Positions 1 through 8,928 are shown, counted from the stretch's first letter. The stretch is DNA of 64,000 bases from GCA-002733465 sp039969155 (GCA_039969155.1 JBDVOJ010000053.1:62001-126000); one strand, 5' to 3'. Program-made: numbers and translations. Notes: generated by a model from the sequence alone, not told the origin.

Positions 1-585
1 CAACCTCACGACCCTTGGTCGAATAACCAGTCCCAAAATAATCAACCCGAGCCACCGCACTCTGGAAAACCGAATTCCGATGAGCTGACTGGTATGGGTC
101 GTAATATGACCATTATCGCTTCGATAATTGGACTCGCCTTGGCCACTTGGATATTTTCTGGGGTCGAAGAGCGTCATGAAAACCCAAACCACTCGCCAGA
201 CTCTTATTCAGCCAACAATCAAACAGTGGTGACACTTGAGCGCAATCGCTTTGGGCACTATGTCACTTCGGGCTATCTAAATGACGAGCCGGTGGTTTAT
301 ATGCTGGATACTGGAGCAACAGTTGTGGCAATCCCCGGCTCACTTGAAAATCGTCTTAATTTAAGACGTGGCCGCCGAATTCAAACGCAAACGGCAAATG
401 GTACAGGGACAGCCTATGTCACCGAAATTGACTATATTCAAATCGGTGATATTAGACTTAACAATGTTAGAGCTTCAATTCTTCCCGGCATGGAAGGTGA
501 ACAAATACTATTAGGGATGGATGCTCTGAAACAGCTTGAATTTCGACAGAAAGGTCGGGAGTTGACCTTGATTCAGGAAAGATAG
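1..585 (+). CDS. Retropepsin-like aspartic protease, clan AA (5'-partial)
   Basis: The motif LDTGATVVAIP, followed later by ILLGMDAL, is the single-domain retropepsin-like signature of bacterial clan AA aspartic proteases (TIGR02281 type). DTGA supplies the catalytic Asp, and such proteins are expected to act as dimers. A single membrane segment (IIASIIGLALATWIF) lies just before the protease domain, so the domain is probably periplasmic and membrane-anchored. An ATG occurs at 94, but the same frame stays open without a stop back to base 1. That stretch reads as a hydrophilic Asn/Gln/Pro-rich segment, so the real start probably lies left of the window. Substrate unknown. The family call is strong; the N-terminal extension is inference. 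Confidence 0.8.
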   Translation, partial: QPHDPWSNNQSQNNQPEPPHSGKPNSDELTGMGRNMTIIASIIGLALATWIFSGVEERHENPNHSPDSYSANNQTVVTLERNRFGHYVTSGYLNDEPVVYMLDTGATVVAIPGSLENRLNLRRGRRIQTQTANGTGTAYVTEIDYIQIGDIRLNNVRASILPGMEGEQILLGMDALKQLEFRQKGRELTLIQER

Positions 586-948
586 GTTTCACTCGAAGTT
601 GAGCTTGAATTTTTAGTTCCTAATATTGCAAGTTGTATTTCGGCCAATTGAGATAAAGAGTGTCATGTTATTCCTTAACTAATGCGATGATTGCCTCTTT
701 TCCAAAAGGGACAAGCTTGTTGTTGTTTTTAAGAACCAAAATTAGATTCAAGGTCAAATTCAACAGCGTTTCGCAGCGCTGCGCTCAAGCAACTTTTCCA
801 CTGATCCGATGGACATGGGGATGTCGGGTTGCTCGCAGCCACTGGGCGAAAAGATAACTAGCTCCTATCGAAAAGCTAGTCTTTATCTTCCTAGGCTTGG
901 TCACAATCTCTTTGTTAAAGGTTTGCCGACCTAGCGGCTATCTTTTTC
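586..948. other. Gene-free spacer with a hairpin
   Basis: No convincing gene is present. A short open frame at 660-857 has repeat-like composition. A palindromic GCAGCGCTGC is at about 773-782. An imperfect hairpin spans 851-889, with core arms ACTAGCT (857-863) and AGCTAGT (874-880). The flanking AAGATA and TATCTT can extend the stem. It could act as a terminator for the upstream protease gene, although it lies about 270 bases beyond the stop codon. Confidence 0.4.
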
Positions 949-950
949 GT

Positions 951-1250
951 AATGATATTCACTTAATTGATTACGTGTAAAGAAAGAATGATCGAAGTAA
1001 GTAACGTTGGGATGGGCCTCACAGACAAAATGGTGGTGGGCGACCCACAGAAAACAGGTTAAAAAGACCAGGTCAATTTCGGTCGCCCAGTGCGCAACGT
1101 AAAAGGCATTTTTGCGTTCTTTTGTTGGCAGACAAAAGAATGTCGCAGTCAGAGCGCAGCGCTGCGAAAAAAGGTTACTGAGCGGAGTCGAAGCATTGAC
1201 TTTGAACTTAATGTTGATTCTTAGTTAAAGGACAATAAAAATTGTCCGCA
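951..1250 (+). repeat. Dispersed intergenic repeat, copy 1
   Basis: This stretch matches, on the opposite strand, the stretch at 11721-12007. Shared blocks include AATGATATTCACTT, GATTACGTGTAAAGAAAGAA, GATCGAAGTAAGTA, a GGTGGTGGGCG block and GCAGTCAGAGCGC. The copy ends with a small hairpin: GGACAAT (1230-1236), a four-base loop and ATTGTCC (1241-1247). The other copy keeps this stem with a different loop. It carries no transposase. Short translations from it resemble the spurious 'hypothetical proteins' often annotated from such repeats. A block GAGCGGAGTCGAAGC also recurs at 12.3, 25.1 and 40.6 kb. Confidence 0.75.
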
Positions 1251-1336
1251 AAAGATAAAAAGCTGAAATTAATACCACCAGATTATATTTCAATCTACGA
1301 GCCCAAAACGAAAGGCAGAACTAAGACTAGCCCAAT

Positions 1337-2125
1337 TCATCGATATTCAATATCGTTATCCCCCATGGCCCTCTTAACAGCAATCCGCTGATTCTTGCCT
1401 AAAATAATCTTCCATTGATTATAGGTTTCAGCAGCTAGAACCCTACCCTGTTTGCCATTCCAAACTCTTTGATACATTGATTTAATCTTTTGATTAGTAT
1501 CAGGCGAACGTTGTTTTAACTGCTCGGCTAATTGCTTGGCTCGCTGCAATGGCTTCTCAGATATTTCGGTAATCAATTTGGACTCTAAAGCCTGTTTTGC
1601 CGACAACACTTCAGCAGTCATTGCCATTTTCATTGCCTGATCCAAAGCAACATTTTCCATAAGCGCCGGAGTCCCTCCCATGTCAGGAATTAACCCCCAT
1701 TTGGCCTCCATGATCGATAATGAACAGTCTGGAGCGGCTATTCTGAAATCACCGCCCAAAGCAATCTGCATTCCTCCACCCCAGCACTTTCCATGCAATG
1801 CCATGATGACCGGCACTTTTAATTGTCTCCAACCAATCGTTACCTTTTGCGCTAAATTGGCCTGAGTAGGCCACCACTTCCACAAAAGCTTTATGGCATT
1901 ACTACGGTTGGTCATCACGGATTTAACATCCAGCCCTGAACTGAAGCTTTCGCCTGTGCCTGAAACCACTACCGCTCTTATCGATTGGTCGCTTTTCAGT
2001 TGAGCAATTGCTTCCGTAATCTGATAAAACATCGGCATATCTAAAGCATTATGTTTTTCAGGTCTCGATAGTTTAACCAAAGCAATCTGCTGCTCTATTT
2101 CAATGGTTACTCGTTGGTCTGACAA
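1337..2125 (-). CDS. Crotonase / enoyl-CoA hydratase family protein
   Basis: A 262-residue crotonase-fold protein acting on an acyl-CoA thioester. The first oxyanion-hole region is SFSSGLDVKS and the second is HGKCWGGGMQIALGGD. In SIMEAKWGLIPDMGG a Glu and an Asp are eight residues apart, the spacing of the acid/base pair in dienoyl-CoA isomerases. The second Glu of classical hydratases is replaced: the region reads AMKM instead of AMEM. This favours an isomerase-like or uncharacterised reaction over plain hydration; that is inference from motifs. The start codon is TTG, preceded by GGAG at good spacing. It stands alone with no fatty-acid operon next to it. Confidence 0.85.
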   Translation of the reverse strand: MSDQRVTIEIEQQIALVKLSRPEKHNALDMPMFYQITEAIAQLKSDQSIRAVVVSGTGESFSSGLDVKSVMTNRSNAIKLLWKWWPTQANLAQKVTIGWRQLKVPVIMALHGKCWGGGMQIALGGDFRIAAPDCSLSIMEAKWGLIPDMGGTPALMENVALDQAMKMAMTAEVLSAKQALESKLITEISEKPLQRAKQLAEQLKQRSPDTNQKIKSMYQRVWNGKQGRVLAAETYNQWKIILGKNQRIAVKRAMGDNDIEYR

Positions 2126-2298
2126 TTTGTTCTCCAGTTAATCAGGCTAGATAGAAGTTAATCTTCTCCCAGCAAATGCCAAAATCGTTGCAATTTCTAT
2201 CATCTTGCCATAATTCATCGGTTTTAGCGTAGATTTTTATTCGACAAATCATATAACATTATGCTGATTTTACAGTCTAATCGTTTAACGGTTGAAAA

Positions 2299-3438
2299 TT
2301 GGAGTTTTGGGTGCTGCTATTAAAGTCCTTGTTTTGCTTGAAAGGTCACGACAACGGTCGTCGCTTCTTAGTGATCAGCTTGATTGTCTACCTTTTATTA
2401 ATTCTTTTGCTTCCGGTTCTTGCTCAAGCAGGGATTCTTCTCATATTACTTTTTTTAACAGCCTCTCCAATCTTATCATTGTCGGCAGTGAGACGTATCC
2501 ACGATGCCCATTTAGCCACACCACTCGCAGCGATCCCACTCATCATTTATTGGTTAAACTTATTTGGATTAACTTATCTGGAACATGGTTCAAAATGGGT
2601 GTTATTGGTTTTAGCAATAGTTGCCAGTCTAGGGTTTGCAGCACTCAATAATATTAGAATACGGAAAAATGCTAATTATCAATTTGGATACAACGGCCCA
2701 CTTGATCTAACCAGTCAACCTCAAGAAGTTTCGCCTTTAAGGCGAGTAGAGCCAACTATTGAAGGTCAACCGCTCCAAGGTAGTCATGCTCAAACACCAT
2801 TGGACTTTGAAGCGACTCCAGATTCCGACCACCAAGAATTAACCGCAGAGATTACCTCAGCGAGACACAACCAACACGAACATGATTGGCTACAAAAAGT
2901 TAATTTATTACTAAGCAGTAACCAAAAACTGACTTATGGTGTTATCGGCTTTTTATTGCTGTTGATCATCTCCGCCCTCGTCATACCGCTGTTCAGTTCA
3001 GAACCCGACAACCAACAGGTCGAAGAAATACAGCAGATTGCGGAAGTAAAACAAAGACTCAACAAAATCGAAATGCCTGATCAATTTTTTGTCATGTTAG
3101 ATCAAAACGATGGTTTAACCATTGCATGGGAAGGCGATATTAAATCTGAATCAGAACTGGGTGAAAACGGACTTTATTGGTCTCCAGCTACCGCAGAAGG
3201 TGATAAAGACTGCGTTAGTTTAGAGTTTACACTCGGTCAAAAGTTTAGAAGCGTGCAGGTTACTGTAAAAAATGGTGGCGATTATTATGCTGACTTTTCA
3301 CCGGTAGATACTAAAGTGATTGTCGAATCCATTGCCAACAAAGATCGATTTAAACTCTGTGGCTATGAGTTTTCGTTGAATGGGACTCGAAGTTTATTAA
3401 GAAAAAACAGTAAGTATCGAGAGTATCTCACGCAATAA
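2299..3438 (+). CDS. DUF805-like multispanning membrane protein with a C-terminal extension
   Basis: A 379-residue protein. The N-terminal ~120 residues hold about four hydrophobic segments and the sequence LSAVRRIHDAH, which resembles the conserved RRLHD turn of DUF805 membrane proteins. A hydrophilic linker of ~100 residues follows, then another membrane segment at ~215-235 (LTYGVIGFLLLLIISALVI) and a C-terminal soluble domain of ~140 residues that I do not recognise. The best start is TTG at 2299, but no clear ribosome-binding site is seen, so the exact N-terminus is uncertain. Its 3' end converges on queC with only three bases between. Function unknown. Confidence 0.65.
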   Translation: MEFWVLLLKSLFCLKGHDNGRRFLVISLIVYLLLILLLPVLAQAGILLILLFLTASPILSLSAVRRIHDAHLATPLAAIPLIIYWLNLFGLTYLEHGSKWVLLVLAIVASLGFAALNNIRIRKNANYQFGYNGPLDLTSQPQEVSPLRRVEPTIEGQPLQGSHAQTPLDFEATPDSDHQELTAEITSARHNQHEHDWLQKVNLLLSSNQKLTYGVIGFLLLLIISALVIPLFSSEPDNQQVEEIQQIAEVKQRLNKIEMPDQFFVMLDQNDGLTIAWEGDIKSESELGENGLYWSPATAEGDKDCVSLEFTLGQKFRSVQVTVKNGGDYYADFSPVDTKVIVESIANKDRFKLCGYEFSLNGTRSLLRKNSKYREYLTQ

Positions 3439-3441
3439 TCG

Positions 3442-4119
3442 CTACTCGTTCTTGTAAACAGTCGGGTCTTCGACACCGGCCTTAGTAAATGCAGCGCTTC
3501 TTATTTTGCAGGAATCACATTCCCCGCATGCAGCACCTTGGTCATCGGCTTGATAACAAGAAACGGTTTGAGAATAATCAACCCCCAGTTCATTTCCTAA
3601 TTGAATGATTTCCACCTTGGTTAAATCGATTAATGGTGTTTCTATTTTCACCCCACGGCCTTCAATACCCGCTTTTGTCGCTAAATCTGCCATCTTTTGA
3701 AACGCCTGAATATATTCGGGTCGACAATCGGGGTAACCTGAATAATCTACAGCGTTCACCCCTGCAAAAATGGCGTCCGCTTCGAGCACTTCTGCCCAGG
3801 CTAATGCGACTGATAGAAAGACAGTATTTCTTGCTGGGACATAAGTCACGGGTATTCCTACAGTATCTTCCGTTGGCACTTCAATAGAGTCGTCAGTAAG
3901 CGCAGAGCCACCAAAACTACCAAGATCCAGATCGATAACACGATGTAACAAAACTTCGCCGTTTTTAGTGATTCGTTTTGCTGCTTGCAATTCGGAGCTA
4001 TGCTTTTGGCCGTAACTAAAACTCAGGGCATAACATTGATACCCTTGAGACTTTGCAATGGCTAGACAGGTCGTGGAATCGAGCCCACCTGAGAAAAGTA
4101 TGATGGCTTTTTTTGTCAT
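3442..4119 (-). CDS. queC: 7-cyano-7-deazaguanine (preQ0) synthase QueC
   Basis: Makes preQ0 from 7-carboxy-7-deazaguanine, ATP and ammonia in queuosine biosynthesis; cytoplasmic. The N-terminal PP-loop ATPase motif FSGGLDSTTC is present. The C-terminal zinc site is formed by the cysteines of SCYQADDQGAACGECDSC. The length (225 residues) is normal for the family. It lies 55 bases downstream of queE on the same strand, so the two probably share a transcript. queD and queF are not in the window. Confidence 0.97.
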   Translation of the reverse strand: MTKKAIILFSGGLDSTTCLAIAKSQGYQCYALSFSYGQKHSSELQAAKRITKNGEVLLHRVIDLDLGSFGGSALTDDSIEVPTEDTVGIPVTYVPARNTVFLSVALAWAEVLEADAIFAGVNAVDYSGYPDCRPEYIQAFQKMADLATKAGIEGRGVKIETPLIDLTKVEIIQLGNELGVDYSQTVSCYQADDQGAACGECDSCKIRSAAFTKAGVEDPTVYKNE

Positions 4120-4174
4120 AGTATTATTAGTTACTTTTTCGATTTTATAACTTCATCAATTAGATGTGCTTAAC

Positions 4175-4837
4175 TTAATGCCCTTTCGCATCATTCCATA
4201 GAACTTTATGCATTTGAATTTGAAATCGTACCGGCAAGTTATCCGCGATTATCCACTCGGCCAATTCAGTTTCATCAATTTCGCCGTAACACGGGGAGAT
4301 AATCACATTGGTCCGTTTTGCTAATTCAAACTGGTCGATTTGCATCTTACTCCAGTCATAATCTTTGCGTGTTTGAACTACAAACTTAACCTCGTCAGTA
4401 GGCTTCAAGTGTTCAATATTGGCGTATCTATTTTTTGACATTTCCCCAGAATCGGGTGCTTTTAAATCCATAACAATGGTAACTCTTGGATCAACATCGG
4501 TTATATCCATAGAACCACTAGTCTCAATGGAAACCGCGTAGCCCTTGTCACAAAGTTGCTGCATTAGCTCTAAGCACGGCTCCATTTGAGCCAGCGGCTC
4601 ACCACCGGTGATGCATATATTTTGGGGTTTATAAGATTCGATTTGGTCGAGCAATTTATCCATTTCCCAGTACTCACCACCAGTAAATGCATACTCTGTA
4701 TCACACCAAACGCAACGCAAAGGGCAGCCGGTCAATCTTACAAAAAGCGTTGGCTTTCCGATTGTCGAAGATTCACCTTGTAGTGAATAAAATATTTCAG
4801 AAATTCGTAGTCGAGACAATTTACTTTTATCGCTCAT
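4175..4837 (-). CDS. queE: 7-carboxy-7-deazaguanine synthase QueE (radical SAM)
   Basis: Rearranges 6-carboxy-tetrahydropterin to 7-carboxy-7-deazaguanine, the step before QueC. The radical SAM cluster motif is CPLRCVWCDT (Cys-x3-Cys-x2-Cys). It is preceded by EIFYSLQGESSTIGKPT, typical of QueE, and followed by ITGGEPL, the SAM-binding GGE motif. 220 residues. It is the first of the queE-queC pair. A terminator hairpin at 4870-4901 separates it from cpoB, so it probably has its own promoter in the short gap at 4838-4869 or depends on read-through. Confidence 0.96.
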   Translation of the reverse strand: MSDKSKLSRLRISEIFYSLQGESSTIGKPTLFVRLTGCPLRCVWCDTEYAFTGGEYWEMDKLLDQIESYKPQNICITGGEPLAQMEPCLELMQQLCDKGYAVSIETSGSMDITDVDPRVTIVMDLKAPDSGEMSKNRYANIEHLKPTDEVKFVVQTRKDYDWSKMQIDQFELAKRTNVIISPCYGEIDETELAEWIIADNLPVRFQIQMHKVLWNDAKGH

Positions 4838-4869
4838 TTAAATTAAAAATATAAGTGGGTAAAAATGCA

Positions 4870-4901
4870 AATGCTTTCGACTCGTTAGAGCCGAAAGCAT
4901 T
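4870..4901 (-). terminator. Rho-independent terminator after cpoB
   Basis: Ten-base arms AATGCTTTCG (4870-4879) and CGAAAGCATT (4892-4901) enclose a loop with a further CTC/GAG pairing. On the minus strand the stem is followed by TGCATTTTTA. It would end the tol-pal-cpoB transcript 48 bases past the cpoB stop codon. Confidence 0.75.
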
Positions 4902-4948
4902 GTTTATCTTTTTACTAAATTTTACTAACGGCTAATACAAATTAATCA

Positions 4949-5764
4949 CTACTTGCCTGCTTGTCTAATTTTGTCTAGGCCTTTTTGAGCTAGTTGTTTA
5001 TAAGTTCCAGAGCTAGTTTTCAACGCTGCATTATATTGCTCTTTCGCCTTTTCCCATTCAGATTGTTTTACAAAAATATCGCCAAGTTTTACTTGAGCTG
5101 CTGCAAGCTTAGTGGACTCTGGAAACTCAGAAATCAAAGATAGAAACTGAGTAACAGCCTGATCCTGATTACCTTGCACCAAATGCACTTGCCCTAACCA
5201 ATAGCGTGCATTATCAGAATAGGCACTCTTAGGATATTTGGCTAAAAAGCTATCCAAAGCACCGATTGCGCTTGTAAAATCTTTCGATCTTACTAAAGCA
5301 AATGCCGCTTCAAATTCCCTATTCGCAGAACGATCAATTTCTCCGTTTGCAGTTGTAGAGTTAGTTGTGGCAGCTTTAGGAGTAACGGTCGAATTAGAGT
5401 TGCGAGCTTGTCCGCTATTTCCTGTCTGAGTTGATAAGCCGGAAAGCCTGTTTTCTATATCTCTATAGAGATCTCTTTGCCGATCTTGAATTTGTTTCAA
5501 CTTAAAACTGTTATCTTCTACCTGACCGGTCAATAAGCGAACTTCCCTTTGGATTTCACTCAGCTGATAGCTAATATCCGCTTGCACCTGATTGCGGGTT
5601 TGGTTGAGCTCTTCCAAATGTTTCACTCGGTCTTCAAGTGATAACTGCTCGGCAGCTGACAAGCTTGGTAGGTTTAGGGCGAAGATCGAACTGACAAAAA
5701 AAACGGTGGCCGAAGCCACCGATTTTGCGTTCGACCGATAATTACTTAGAGATCGATTTTGCAT
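4949..5764 (-). CDS. cpoB: Cell division coordinator CpoB (YbgF)
   Basis: A periplasmic Tol-Pal accessory protein, known in E. coli to coordinate PBP1B activity with outer-membrane constriction. The order is an N-terminal signal peptide (hydrophobic core ATVFFVSSIFALNLPSL), a trimerising coiled coil at ~40-110 (LEDRVKHLEELNQTRNQ onward), a Ser/Thr/Asn-rich linker at ~115-145, and C-terminal TPR repeats (AFALVRSKDFTSAIGAL, NARYWLGQVHLVQGNQDQA, AQVKLGDIFVKQSEWEKA). 271 residues, usual length. It follows pal by 25 bases and closes the tol operon, as in most gammaproteobacteria. Confidence 0.95.
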   Translation of the reverse strand: MQNRSLSNYRSNAKSVASATVFFVSSIFALNLPSLSAAEQLSLEDRVKHLEELNQTRNQVQADISYQLSEIQREVRLLTGQVEDNSFKLKQIQDRQRDLYRDIENRLSGLSTQTGNSGQARNSNSTVTPKAATTNSTTANGEIDRSANREFEAAFALVRSKDFTSAIGALDSFLAKYPKSAYSDNARYWLGQVHLVQGNQDQAVTQFLSLISEFPESTKLAAAQVKLGDIFVKQSEWEKAKEQYNAALKTSSGTYKQLAQKGLDKIRQAGK

Positions 5765-5789
5765 ATTTTTTCTTCTATATAGTTTTGAC

Positions 5790-6320
5790 TTATTCTGCGT
5801 AGTCTAAAACAGCGCGTCTGTTTTCAGCCCAAGCAGCTTCGTTATGAGCTGGGTTAGCTGGTTGCTCTTCACCATGACTTACAGTCTTGATTTGTGAAGA
5901 AGATACACCGTAAGACATTAGAATTTGTGCAACCGCTTTTGAACGACGCTCACCTAATGCAAGGTTGTAAGCTGGAGTACCACGCTCATCACAATGACCA
6001 TCTACAGTAACAACTGTGTTTGCATTAACTGGTTGAGAAAGGAACCAAGCGTGAGCTTCTAGAACTGCACGACCTTTTGAACTAACGACATCTTCGTCTA
6101 ATTCGAAATAAACTGTTGAACCAGCCGCTTCACGAGCTTCTTTGTTTAAACGCATCATTCGATCAGCTTCAGACTCTACAGGTGCTTCAACCACTGGTGC
6201 AGTTTCTTCAACTACTGGCGCTACAGGCTCTTCAGATTCTGTATCAGTACCAGCACAAGCAAATAGAAACATTGCAGAAGCAACGATTACTAGGCTTTTC
6301 CCCATTTTTACTATAGACAT
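5790..6320 (-). CDS. pal: Peptidoglycan-associated lipoprotein Pal
   Basis: An outer-membrane lipoprotein that binds peptidoglycan and TolB. The lipobox is LFAC, with modification expected at the Cys near residue 22. An acidic, Pro/Val/Glu-rich linker follows, then an OmpA-like domain with the peptidoglycan-binding segment VDGHCDERGTPAYNLALGERR. 176 residues. The start at 6320 is supported by GGGAG seven bases upstream. Unlike the tightly packed tolQ-tolB genes, pal is separated from tolB by 297 bases that contain a likely promoter, so pal-cpoB can be transcribed independently. Confidence 0.97.
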   Translation of the reverse strand: MSIVKMGKSLVIVASAMFLFACAGTDTESEEPVAPVVEETAPVVEAPVESEADRMMRLNKEAREAAGSTVYFELDEDVVSSKGRAVLEAHAWFLSQPVNANTVVTVDGHCDERGTPAYNLALGERRSKAVAQILMSYGVSSSQIKTVSHGEEQPANPAHNEAAWAENRRAVLDYAE

Positions 6321-6392
6321 TTATTATCTCCCATTAATTGGATTTTGTTAGGCTTGTTAGTTAAAAATTATGACTTCTCAAAAGTTCGGTCT

Positions 6393-6434
6393 ATTATCAT
6401 CGAATTAATAAACCACAATCAAGACTTGATTGTG
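6393..6434 (-). promoter_or_regulatory. Probable pal promoter with overlapping palindrome
   Basis: On the minus strand TTGATT (6417-6422) and GATAAT (6393-6398) are spaced 18 bases apart, about 70 bases upstream of the pal start. The -35 element lies inside a perfect palindrome with arms 6414-6423 and 6425-6434 around one base. That palindrome could be an operator or the hairpin of a tolB terminator. The promoter reading is inference. Confidence 0.45.
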
Positions 6435-6617
6435 TAATCTTTGAGTAAAAACACGATAATTCACTGATTTTACACCATTTAGCCGCTTTTTCGCTCAGTT
6501 TTGCTACTGAGTTGGCATTAAGTTAAATGCTTAGCCGCACCAAATATCCCTTATGATTTTAGGGTCTATTTAAGTTTTTCAAGTCAATCGCCAACAAACT
6601 GGCTGACACCAATATAG

Positions 6618-7967
6618 CTAATTGAGATACGGCGACCAAGTCGGTGCTTTCACTTCACCTTTTTTAGAGGGTAATCTCGCCTTAAATCGACCATCGGTAG
6701 ACACTACCGAAAGTACTTGTCTACCGGCATAAACTGTCGCATAAATAATCATACTGCCATTAGGCGCTAGACTAGGCGACTCATCTAATTGAGTTTCAGT
6801 AATGGTTTGCATGGTTCCAGTTTCAATGTCTTGCACGGCCACATTGAATACTCCGTTGTTTCGATTGATTAAAACCATCGTTTTACCATCAGGTGTAAAT
6901 GATGAACTTGCGTTATAAGTTCCATCATAAGTCAATCTTACCGGCTTACCCCCAAATAGATTTTTACGATAAATTTGTGGCCGACCACCTCGGTCTGAGG
7001 TAAAAGTTAAAGACTGACCATCTGGTGTCCAGTTAGCTTCAGTGTCGATACCATAGTGATTAGTGATTCGAGAAAAACGTTGCGTGGTCAAATCCAACAC
7101 GTAAATCTCCGGATTACCGTCTCTTGAGAGAGTCAATGCAAGTCGTCGACCGTCTGGAGAAAATGCTGGTGCACTATTGATCCCTTCAAATGCTGCTACA
7201 CGACGAGCTTTAGTCGTTTTATAGATGTCTTTTATGTAAACCTCTGAGCGACCGTTTTCAAATGAAACGTATGCTAATTGTTGTGCATCAGGAGACCAGG
7301 CTGGTGACATGATCGATTGGCTGCTTTGATAAACCAGTTGTGGGGCATAACCATCGGAATCCGCCACCATCAACTTATGAGAGTTTGACTCTGAACGGTC
7401 AACTGTCACATAAGCAATACGTGTAGCAAAAGCGCCTTTCTCACCGGTCAGTTTTTCATATATTCGATCAGCAATTCGATGAGCTTGAAACCTTAGATCT
7501 TTGGGTTGAATAAACACTGAATAACTATCTAATTTATTACGGCTAACATTGTAGAGTTTTCCGTTGCGTATTTCTTGAGTTTTCTTATAAACATCGACCA
7601 GCTCGTAAGCGATCTTAATTCGACCATCAGGGATTTGAGTCATTCGGCCGACTGCGACAGCTTCGATCCCTTTTTCTTTCCAGAGTTCAACATTAACCTC
7701 TTCATAAGTGTCAACTTGTTGCACTTGCTCGTAACGAGCCATGGGATTGAAACGACCGCTTCGCCTTAAGTCAGAAGAAATAACCGCTGCAACATCTTGA
7801 CTGGCTTTAGGTTCAATGCCTTGCCATGAAAAAGGTAAGATCGCCACAGGACGAGCATTATCGATCCCGCCTGAAACAATAAAGTCGAACTCCTCTGCCG
7901 CTTGAACAGTAGAAATCGCAACAGTTAAAAATACTAACGCACCTAACTTGGCTAACAATTTATTCAT
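6618..7967 (-). CDS. tolB: Tol-Pal system translocation protein TolB
   Basis: A periplasmic protein linking Pal to the inner-membrane TolQRA motor. A signal peptide (LLAKLGALVFLTVAISTVQA) is followed by the TolB N-terminal domain (PVAILPFSWQG) and a beta-propeller of WD40-like repeats with recurring SPDG blocks (PAWSPDAQQLAYVS, PAFSPDGRRLALTL, ANWTPDGQSLTFTS, SSFTPDGKTMVLI). 449 residues, slightly long for the family. It overlaps the 3' end of tolA by eight bases, indicating translational coupling. Confidence 0.97.
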   Translation of the reverse strand: MNKLLAKLGALVFLTVAISTVQAAEEFDFIVSGGIDNARPVAILPFSWQGIEPKASQDVAAVISSDLRRSGRFNPMARYEQVQQVDTYEEVNVELWKEKGIEAVAVGRMTQIPDGRIKIAYELVDVYKKTQEIRNGKLYNVSRNKLDSYSVFIQPKDLRFQAHRIADRIYEKLTGEKGAFATRIAYVTVDRSESNSHKLMVADSDGYAPQLVYQSSQSIMSPAWSPDAQQLAYVSFENGRSEVYIKDIYKTTKARRVAAFEGINSAPAFSPDGRRLALTLSRDGNPEIYVLDLTTQRFSRITNHYGIDTEANWTPDGQSLTFTSDRGGRPQIYRKNLFGGKPVRLTYDGTYNASSSFTPDGKTMVLINRNNGVFNVAVQDIETGTMQTITETQLDESPSLAPNGSMIIYATVYAGRQVLSVVSTDGRFKARLPSKKGEVKAPTWSPYLN

Positions 7968-8868
7968 TTTCGTTTAAATTCTCTAATTGAAAAAAGCGAT
8001 TCTTTAATTCTGCGAAAACATCAGGGTCTGACGGCACAGGTAAAGGCTCCGCTTTATAAATAGCCCTAGTACCTGTTTCACAATGTTGTTTATCTCCAGC
8101 AACAGCCTGTACGTTAATTACTAATCCACCAGGCGCCAGTGTCATTCTGAAATTACACGAACCGGGAGTTTCTGGCTCAATCCAATTTCTCTCTATTTTA
8201 CTCTTGATAAGCGCATTGTATTTAGCCACTTCTGACATAACGATCTGCCTTTGAGTCTCAGCTAAAGCGGCGGCTTCTTCTGCCATTTGCTGCTCCATTT
8301 CTCTTTCCAACGCTTCCTGAGCAGCTTTTTCCTCAGCTTCTTTTTTCTTACGAGCCTCCTCTTCCTTGCGCTTTTTTTCTTCTGCTAGTTTTTGTTTACG
8401 CTTTCGTTCTGCTTCCGCCTTAGCTTTCTTTTCTTGCTCTAATTTTTTCTTTTTGTCTTCAGCTATTTTTTTCTTACGCGCTTTTTCATCCGCAATACGT
8501 TTTTTCTTAGCGTCTGCAGCTTTCTTTTCTTCCTGCTTGCGCTTTCTTTCAGATTCAGCTTGTTTGCGTTTTGTCTCTTCGAGTTTTTTTTCTTCAGCGA
8601 TTCGTTTTTTACGACTTTGCTCTTCTTGCTGTTTTATCTTTCTTAACCTTTCTAGCTCTTTATTTTTTTTATCAATGTCTTTTTGTTTTATTCGTTTAAC
8701 CAGCTGCTCTACATTTTTGGCATTGACCGATTTCGCATTAATCTTTTTCGCATTATTAGACGCGCTTTGATTAACTTCCACTTTAGAAAACTGAAAGTTA
8801 AACGCCAAAAGCGCAATCATTACAACATGCGCAATCAGCGAAACAATAATGGCCTTTTCTAACTTCAT
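7960..8868 (-). CDS. tolA: Tol-Pal system protein TolA
   Basis: An inner-membrane protein that spans the periplasm and carries the proton-motive-force stroke to TolB/Pal. One N-terminal membrane anchor (AIIVSLIAHVVMIALLAFNF) is followed by a very Lys/Glu/Ala-rich helical domain at ~60-205. The C-terminal TolA-III domain contains WIEPETPGSCNFRMTLAPGG and a second Cys (KQHCETGT), matching the usual disulfide pair. 302 residues, near the shorter end of the family. It lies 60 bases downstream of tolR and overlaps tolB. Confidence 0.95.
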   Translation of the reverse strand: MKLEKAIIVSLIAHVVMIALLAFNFQFSKVEVNQSASNNAKKINAKSVNAKNVEQLVKRIKQKDIDKKNKELERLRKIKQQEEQSRKKRIAEEKKLEETKRKQAESERKRKQEEKKAADAKKKRIADEKARKKKIAEDKKKKLEQEKKAKAEAERKRKQKLAEEKKRKEEEARKKKEAEEKAAQEALEREMEQQMAEEAAALAETQRQIVMSEVAKYNALIKSKIERNWIEPETPGSCNFRMTLAPGGLVINVQAVAGDKQHCETGTRAIYKAEPLPVPSDPDVFAELKNRFFQLENLNENE

Positions 8869-8928
8869 GTAGTGCGTTTAAAACCCTAAATAGTCTAATT
8901 CAAAAACAGCTAATCGATTATTCGACAA

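Noticed and set aside
660..857. 65-codon open frame
   Set aside because: It runs through low-complexity, repeat-like intergenic sequence with the GCAGCGCTGC palindrome, and has neither a ribosome-binding site nor a recognisable product.
8366..8770. 134-codon Ser/Phe-rich frame opposite tolA
   Set aside because: It is the complement of the Lys/Glu-rich helical region of TolA, not an independent gene.
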